From assembly GCA_964529285.1 (NCBI GenBank), contig CAZGWK010000006.1:1-64000 (forward strand): 64,000 nt of DNA, written 5' to 3'. The translations under genes and the position numbers were made by a program. The notes under the pieces were generated by a model, which did not search any database, was not told the DNA's origin, and was given only the letters and a program-made list of their open reading frames with translations. This document shows positions 59,393 to 64,000 of this stretch, in pieces (position 1 is the stretch's first letter; each line of letters starts with the position of its first letter). This DNA comes from SURF-21 sp964529285 (GTDB lineage Bacteria; Actinomycetota; Geothermincolia; Geothermincolales; RBG-13-55-18).

Positions 59393-60562
59393 TTAACCCC
59401 AGGGGTAAGCGTCCGTGACGCCCATGAGGTTGGCGGCGATGACCACGCGCTGGATCTGGTTGGTTCCCTCGTAGATCTGCATGATCTTGGAATCGCGCAT
59501 CAGCTTCTCCACCAGGTACTCCTTCATGTAGCCGTAACCGCCGTGGATCTGCACCGCGTTGGTGGTGGTCCTCATGGCCATATCGCCGGCGAAAGCCTTG
59601 GCGTAAGAGGACTCCAGCGAGCAGGGCAGCCCCTTGGAGGCCTTCCAGGCAGCCAGCTGGTAGAGGCGGCGGCCGGCCTCGATCTCCATGGCCATGTCGG
59701 TGAGCATGAAACTGATGGCCTGCTGGGCGATGATGGGGCGGCCGAACTGAACCCTCTCCTTGGCGTAAGCGAGGGCTTCCTCGAAGGCGGCGCGCGCGAC
59801 GCCAACGGCACCGGCGGCTACGCTGGCACGGGTCATGTCCAGGGTTACCATGACGTTGTAGAATCCCTGGCCCATGGGGACGAAGAGGTTCTCCTTGGGC
59901 ACCTTTACGTTGTCGAAGATCACCTCCGAGGTATTGGAGGCACGTATGCCCATTTTGTTCTCTTTTTTACCGATGGAGACTCCTTCGTAATCACGCTCGA
60001 CAACGACCGCTGCGATACCGCCGTACTTCTTCTCCTTGTCGAAGGTGCAGTATACGCTGTAGAAATCGGCGATACCCCCGTTGGTCATAAAGCACTTCTG
60101 ACCGTTGAGCAGGTAGTGATCGCCTTCTTCCTTAATAACCGTGGAAATAGCGGCGGCGTCAGACCCGGCTCCAGGCTCGGTGAGACCGAACCCCGCGAAT
60201 TTAGGTTCTTCCGGATCGCATAGCCGCGGGAAATACCTGTGCTTCAGTTCCTCGCTGGCCGCGATGACCATGGGGGTGGTGGACAGGCTGTTGGCGCCAA
60301 GGGTGGTGGCAATCCCGGCGCAGCCCCAGAACAGCTCCTCACTCACCATGGCGGCGGTTATCTGTTCAAGTCCGCCTCCACCGTACTCGTCCGGTATGGC
60401 CATGGCGGTAAGTCCCGCGGCAGCTGCTTTTTTGATGAGATCCTTCGGAATCTCGCCCGTCTCGTCGCACTCGAGGGCCACGGGCCGCATCTCGTTGAGC
60501 GCGAAGTCGTGGGCCATTCTGCATGCTGCTTTTTGCTCTTCATCGAGTTCGAAATCAACCAT
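59393..60562 (-). CDS. Acyl-CoA dehydrogenase
   Basis: FAD-dependent acyl-CoA dehydrogenase, 389 residues, removing two hydrogens in beta-oxidation or in branched-chain or short-chain acyl-CoA oxidation. Family blocks are FGLTEPGAGSDAAAISTV, YLLNGQKCFMTNGGIADFYSV, and RTTTNAVQIHGGYGYMKEYLVEKLMRDSKIMQIYEGTNQIQR, which contains the catalytic Glu. AAGGAGG lies seven bases before the ATG. The enoyl-CoA hydratase upstream makes a two-step beta-oxidation unit. Chain-length preference is not visible. Confidence 0.94.
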   Translation of the reverse strand: MVDFELDEEQKAACRMAHDFALNEMRPVALECDETGEIPKDLIKKAAAAGLTAMAIPDEYGGGGLEQITAAMVSEELFWGCAGIATTLGANSLSTTPMVIAASEELKHRYFPRLCDPEEPKFAGFGLTEPGAGSDAAAISTVIKEEGDHYLLNGQKCFMTNGGIADFYSVYCTFDKEKKYGGIAAVVVERDYEGVSIGKKENKMGIRASNTSEVIFDNVKVPKENLFVPMGQGFYNVMVTLDMTRASVAAGAVGVARAAFEEALAYAKERVQFGRPIIAQQAISFMLTDMAMEIEAGRRLYQLAAWKASKGLPCSLESSYAKAFAGDMAMRTTTNAVQIHGGYGYMKEYLVEKLMRDSKIMQIYEGTNQIQRVVIAANLMGVTDAYPWG

Positions 60563-60668
60563 GAAAGAACCTCCTTACCTCTTCGAACTCCGATCTGGAT
60601 CCATTACAACCATCTTTCTTTCTTTCGGGCCGAACCATATCGCCCGTTCATATTAATGACTACGCGCA

Positions 60669-61460
60669 TCATTTCCCGGTGAACTTGGCCTTGCCCGGAC
60701 CTTCCTCCAGGAAAGTGCGCATACCTATCTTCTGGTCCTCGGAGGCGAAGCACAGGGACATACTCTGAGCCTCGATGAGCAGGCCCTCTTCTATGGAGCA
60801 CTCCATGCCCTTGTTGATGGATTTTTTGGCCATGGCCAGGCCTACCGCGGCACCCTTGGCGTACTTGGCGGCAATCTTCTGGGCGTACGCGATGACCGAC
60901 TCCTCGCCGGATACCACCTTCTGCACCAGTCCCATCTCGAAACACTCCTGCGCGCCGTAGAAACGCCCGCTGTAGATCATCTCCTTGGCCTTTGCCGGTC
61001 CGATGAGGCGCGGCAGCCTCTGGGTGCCCCCAGCGCCCGGGATAATGCCCAGGAGTATCTCCGGCTGACCTATTTTGGCGTCCTCGTGTGCATAGCGCCA
61101 ATCGGCGCATATGGACAGCTCGCATCCGCCACCCAGGGCGAAGCCGTTGATAGCCGCGATAACGGGCTTGGGGATGTTCTCAACCGCCGTGAAGCTCTCC
61201 TGCAGCCTGCCGACGAACTTGGTTACCACAACCGCGTTCATCTCGACCATTTCCTTGATGTCGGCCCCCGCTGCGAAATGCTTATCCCCGCCCGTGAGCA
61301 CTACCGCCCTCACGTCGTCATCCATGGCGAGTTCGTTAGCGCAAAGTCCTATCTGAAGTCCGAGCTCGGCGTTGAGGGGGTTGAGGGGAGGGCGGTTGAG
61401 GGTCATGGTCGCCACTCCGTCTACGATCTCAACTTTAACCAGTTCATAATCGTACGCCAT
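60669..61460 (-). CDS. Enoyl-CoA hydratase (crotonase family)
   Basis: 263-residue crotonase-fold enzyme, hydrating 2-enoyl-CoA. The oxyanion-hole segments are HFAAGADIKEMVEM and NGFALGGGCELSICADWRYA, and catalytic Glu positions appear in GQPEILLGIIPGAGGTQRL. AAAGAGAGGT precedes the ATG. Located just upstream of acyl-CoA dehydrogenase, so a butyryl-type oxidation or synthesis pathway is likely. Direction of flux cannot be told. Confidence 0.94.
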   Translation of the reverse strand: MAYDYELVKVEIVDGVATMTLNRPPLNPLNAELGLQIGLCANELAMDDDVRAVVLTGGDKHFAAGADIKEMVEMNAVVVTKFVGRLQESFTAVENIPKPVIAAINGFALGGGCELSICADWRYAHEDAKIGQPEILLGIIPGAGGTQRLPRLIGPAKAKEMIYSGRFYGAQECFEMGLVQKVVSGEESVIAYAQKIAAKYAKGAAVGLAMAKKSINKGMECSIEEGLLIEAQSMSLCFASEDQKIGMRTFLEEGPGKAKFTGK

Positions 61461-61661
61461 ACTTCACCTCTCTTTTTTCTTGAGTCAACAACCCCTTGTG
61501 ACGATTGGAATCTGGGTGGTCGCTTCTCACCTCCTTCTATAGCTCCGGGGTCATCCCGGTGTCTGCATCCTTGGGTGAGAATCACATCCTTCGGAGTCTT
61601 TATACTGGCGGAAGGGCCCGGTCCACTCCGGTTACCCCTCCTGCAGATGAACCTTTATCAG

Positions 61662-61691
61662 ATTATCACCTAGCTAATGCACAGTCAACAA
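61662..61691 (-). promoter_or_regulatory. Possible promoter of the beta-oxidation pair
   Basis: On the minus strand TTGTTG (61686-61691) stands 18 bases before GATAAT (61662-61667); TTGACT overlaps it with 15-base spacing. The transcript would have a leader of about 200 bases. Quality is modest. Confidence 0.35.
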
Positions 61692-61778
61692 ATCGACATC
61701 CCCGCACAGGCAGCATCGCTGCAGCTAAACATGGGGTTTGACCACATGACAAACCAGGGAGGACGGGTGAAATTTCCC

Positions 61779-61807
61779 TTGAGAGCATCGGCTTTGTTCT
61801 ATATAAT
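61779..61807 (+). promoter_or_regulatory. Strong predicted promoter of the phosphate transporter
   Basis: TTGAGA (61779-61784), a 17-base spacer and a perfect TATAAT (61802-61807) give a near-consensus sigma-70 promoter. Transcription would start near 61814, about 50 bases before the gene. No ribosome binding site stands close to the ATG at 61865. Confidence 0.65.
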
Positions 61808-61864
61808 CTCGCGTGGGAAGGAACGAGCCGAGCTGGCCTTGCGGACCGGGGGATTATACTATCT

Positions 61865-63544
61865 ATGAAAATCGAGGCTACCTCCATCTGGTTTGGGGCA
61901 CTAGTGCTTCTCGGGGGTCTTGGTCTTTTTCTCTTCGGTATGCACCTCATGAGCGAGGGGCTGCAGCTGGCGGCCGGTGACCGTCTGCGCAAGCTACTCG
62001 AGAACCTCACTAAGAAGCGCTTTCGCGGCGTATGCGTGGGCACCGGTGTGACCGCGCTGGTACAGAGTTCTTCGGCGACCACGGTCATGCTCATAGGGCT
62101 GGTCAATGCCGGTCTTATGACTTTCACCCAATCGGTCGCGGTGATCTTCGGGGCCAATATAGGCACTACCGTGACCGGACAGATTGTGGCGTTCAACGTC
62201 AAGACCCTGTCTTTCCCCTGTATAGGGGCGGGTTTTCTCGTTTACATGCTGGGTAACAAGAGGGTGATAAGGTACAGTGGCCAGATACTGCTCGGTTTCG
62301 GCATCCTCTTCCTGGGCATAGAGCTCATGAAGGGCGGGCTCGCCCCCCTGAGCAACTCGGGGACCTTCGAGAGCTGGCTGTCCAATTACGGTACCAACTG
62401 GTTCCTTGGACTGTTGCTCGGAATAATCATCACCAGCCTGGTGCAGAGCTCTTCCGCCACCACGGGCATGGTCATCGCCATGGCGGCGGCAGGTGTGCTC
62501 ATGGCCGGGGGGGCGGATACCGAGGAAGCCTTGAGCATCGCCATCCCCGTCATCCTCGGATGCAATATAGGCACCTGCATAACCGCTTGGGTCGCAAGCC
62601 TGGGGGCCAGCCTCCCGGCGAAACGGGTGGCCTATGCCCATTATCTGTTCAACATAACCGGCACGCTTGTCTTTCTGCCATTTCTCCCTTGGCTTCCTGA
62701 ATTGACCATATGGATCTCGGACCTATTCGGGGCCGCGCCGGACAACATCGCGCGCCAGGTAGCCTGGTTCCATACCTTCTTCAACCTTACCATTGCCTTG
62801 CTGTGGCTCCCCTTTTTGAGCCATTTCATCTGGATAGTTAAGCATCTGAAGCGCGGCCAGGAAAGAGTAGTGGAGCGAGACCCTCTCTTTCTCGATCCCA
62901 GGATCTTTCACAGTCCCGCCATAGCCATAGAGATGGCACGCAAAGAGATAACCCGCATGGGCCGCCTTACCCTTGATATGCTGCATTCGTCGCTCGCTTA
63001 CCTGAAAAAGATCGACCGCTCCGGCAAGAAGCAACTCCTGGAGATGGAATCCATCGTTGACGGTCTCGCCCATTCCATCACCGAGTACCTGTCCAAGCTC
63101 TCGCAGGAGCCGCTGACAAACGAGCAATCGGATCAACTCGTGGGCTTCATGCACGCGGTGAACGATATCGAACGTATCGGAGACCATGCGGAGAACATCA
63201 TGTACCTGGCCGTGAACAAGCTGGAGAGCGGCGGCGGTTTCACACAATCCGCAAACATCGAATTGGGAGAGATAAGCGCGACGGTAACGGAGATGTACGG
63301 CGGTATCATCGACGCCTTCGAGCGCCAGGACCACGGCGCGGCGCTGCATTTCCAGAACCTCGAGCACCTGGTGGACAAGATGGCTTCCGATTTCCGCGGC
63401 AATCACCTCAAGCGCCTTAACCGGGGAGAGTGCGACGGCACCGTCGGAGTCATCTTCCTCGATACCCTGAGCAACCTGGAACGCGTCGGCGACCTGGCCA
63501 ACAACGTGGGTCACGTCACCACCGGCGAACTGGAGAAGCTGTGA
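61865..63544 (+). CDS. Na/phosphate cotransporter with PhoU-like C-terminus
   Basis: 559 residues. The NptA-type membrane domain carries the two inverted QSSSA repeats (VQSSSATTVMLIG near residue 68 and VQSSSATTGMVIA near 195) with several hydrophobic helices in residues 1-330. The C-terminal 200 residues are a PhoU-like helical domain (VNDIERIGDHAENI and NLERVGDLANNV), which in related proteins is a regulatory or metal-binding part. Encoded alone on the plus strand behind a strong promoter. It probably imports phosphate with sodium; other anions cannot be excluded. Confidence 0.92.
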   Translation: MKIEATSIWFGALVLLGGLGLFLFGMHLMSEGLQLAAGDRLRKLLENLTKKRFRGVCVGTGVTALVQSSSATTVMLIGLVNAGLMTFTQSVAVIFGANIGTTVTGQIVAFNVKTLSFPCIGAGFLVYMLGNKRVIRYSGQILLGFGILFLGIELMKGGLAPLSNSGTFESWLSNYGTNWFLGLLLGIIITSLVQSSSATTGMVIAMAAAGVLMAGGADTEEALSIAIPVILGCNIGTCITAWVASLGASLPAKRVAYAHYLFNITGTLVFLPFLPWLPELTIWISDLFGAAPDNIARQVAWFHTFFNLTIALLWLPFLSHFIWIVKHLKRGQERVVERDPLFLDPRIFHSPAIAIEMARKEITRMGRLTLDMLHSSLAYLKKIDRSGKKQLLEMESIVDGLAHSITEYLSKLSQEPLTNEQSDQLVGFMHAVNDIERIGDHAENIMYLAVNKLESGGGFTQSANIELGEISATVTEMYGGIIDAFERQDHGAALHFQNLEHLVDKMASDFRGNHLKRLNRGECDGTVGVIFLDTLSNLERVGDLANNVGHVTTGELEKL

Positions 63545-63651
63545 GGCCACCCTGAATAACCAAGGCGGTATATCGTATCCTGCAGGAAAAAATGCTCCGG
63601 AGCGGGTACAATCTATATTAGCCCGAACGAGAGATGTGGCGGTGATCTGGA

Positions 63652-63774
63652 ACCTTATCGATAGGCGGCACCCTGGCGCTGAGATCGGATAGTGTGGAAA
63701 CGATAGTGAGAAGGGCCGATGGGCTCATGTACCGCAGCAAGACGGAAGGGCGCAACCGCACGACCCTCGACTGA
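63652..63774 (+). pseudogene. Fragment of a GGDEF (diguanylate cyclase) domain
   Basis: In one frame on the plus strand this stretch reads TLSIGGTLALR, then VRRADGLMYRSKTEGRNR and a TGA, matching the end of a GGDEF domain (T-SIG box and the ADxxMYxxKxxGRNR tail). The frame is closed by TGA at 63643-63645 just upstream, and the preceding DVAVIW appears in a different frame, so a frameshift or truncation broke the gene. About 40 residues of a domain that normally has about 170 are left. The stop at 63772 is intact. Confidence 0.7.
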
Positions 63775-63842
63775 ACCCGCACCGTGATTTCTTGCGCCTG
63801 CCTATAACCGCAGGCAACACGGGCGTAAAGGGAGGTGGAACA

Positions 63843-64000
63843 ATGGGTGAGGATGTCAAGCCAGTCATTGCGATAAGCAGGTGCTTGGGATTCGAGCGTT
63901 GCAGGTGGAACGGCGAGATAATCAAAGACGAGTTCGTAGAGAGGCTGGAGCCCCACGTCGACTTCCACACCGTCTGCCCGGAGAAGGATATTGGGTTGGG
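63843..64000 (+). CDS. DUF523 family protein, partial
   Basis: Only the first about 52 codons are inside the window. The start reads AISRCLGFERCRWNGEII and then HVDFHTVCPEKDIGLG, the standard DUF523 pattern of CLG, (R)(Y/W)xG and CPExxxGLG. GGGAGG lies about seven bases upstream of the ATG. In other bacteria DUF523 is often fused to DUF1722 (YbgA); whether that holds here is beyond the edge. Confidence 0.85.
   Translation, partial: MGEDVKPVIAISRCLGFERCRWNGEIIKDEFVERLEPHVDFHTVCPEKDIGL

Larger units (their letters stand above)
61461..61864. other. Regulatory region between enoyl-CoA hydratase and the phosphate transporter
   Basis: 404 bases between two divergent genes, holding the promoters listed separately on each strand. 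The minus strand also carries GGAGG copies near 61525-61545 that do not precede a gene. No coding frame was convincing. Confidence 0.45.

Noticed and set aside
1..64000. CRISPR arrays, rRNA genes, prophage or toxin-antitoxin modules
   Set aside because: None seen: no regularly spaced repeats apart from the REP-like units, no rRNA, no capsid, integrase cargo or toxin pair.

Overview
The window is a 64 kb, GC-rich bacterial scaffold that is almost entirely coding, with nearly every gene on the minus strand. It looks like an actinobacterium, probably a deep or thermophilic lineage rather than a Streptomyces or Mycobacterium. The reasons are a CDP-alcohol phosphatidyltransferase / PatA-like acyltransferase / PimA-like mannosyltransferase cluster (phosphatidylinositol mannoside type), a WhiG-class sigma factor lying between a tyrosine recombinase gene and rpsB, and a SepIVA-like coiled-coil gene next to DUF177, rpmF, plsX and rnc. 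The genus call is inference. A run of exactly 100 N at 29784-29883 inside a repeat shows this is a scaffolded, probably metagenome-derived, assembly.

Layout. 0-2 kb: HtpX and LemA. 2-7 kb: LysE-type exporter, an inositol-monophosphatase-family enzyme, and the PimA/PatA/PgsA-like envelope lipid genes, then a cupin. 7-16 kb: proS, ispG, rseP, dxr, cdsA, frr, pyrH, tsf, rpsB (isoprenoid, phospholipid and translation genes in the usual order). 16-22 kb: whiG, xerC-like recombinase, dprA, yifB, a zinc-ribbon membrane protein, yraN, rnhB. 22-30 kb: the rpsP-khpA-rimM-trmD-rplS-lepB operon with a nearly perfect second copy of lepB-rplS, then ffh and ftsY. 30-44.5 kb: smc, degV, rnc, plsX, rpmF, DUF177, SepIVA-like, a fused rsmD-coaD, a secreted sortase-like protein, recG, a DAK2/FakA-like gene and asp23. 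44.8-50 kb: rpmB on the plus strand, a lipoprotein, and a TPP-riboswitch-controlled thiE-thiC-thiL-thiD operon. 50-54 kb: a DUF1844 protein, a TPR/zinc-ribbon pair, tRNA-Arg(CCG), a metallo-beta-lactamase-fold hydrolase and an HNH nuclease. 53.6-59.3 kb: DUF3786, queE, DUF366, queC, queD, an ATP-dependent activase, an HgdB-like protein and an Fe-S protein. 59-61.5 kb: acyl-CoA dehydrogenase and enoyl-CoA hydratase. 61.8-64 kb (plus strand): Na/phosphate cotransporter, a broken GGDEF fragment and the start of a DUF523 gene.

Most of the window is core housekeeping. The unusual parts are (1) a 1,086 bp near-identical tandem duplication of lepB-rplS with only two internal base differences; (2) two loci of small palindromic REP/MITE-like elements that share GGGGTCAG / CTGACCCC ends, one of which supplies the C-terminus and stop codon of a sortase-like gene; (3) an in-frame RsmD-CoaD fusion with a possible internal ribosome binding site; (4) a tightly overlapped cluster joining 7-deazaguanine (queuosine pathway) genes with DUF366 and a 2-hydroxyacyl-CoA-dehydratase-like activase system; and (5) a GGDEF remnant hidden between two plus-strand genes. 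I saw no CRISPR array, prophage, transposase gene or rRNA.
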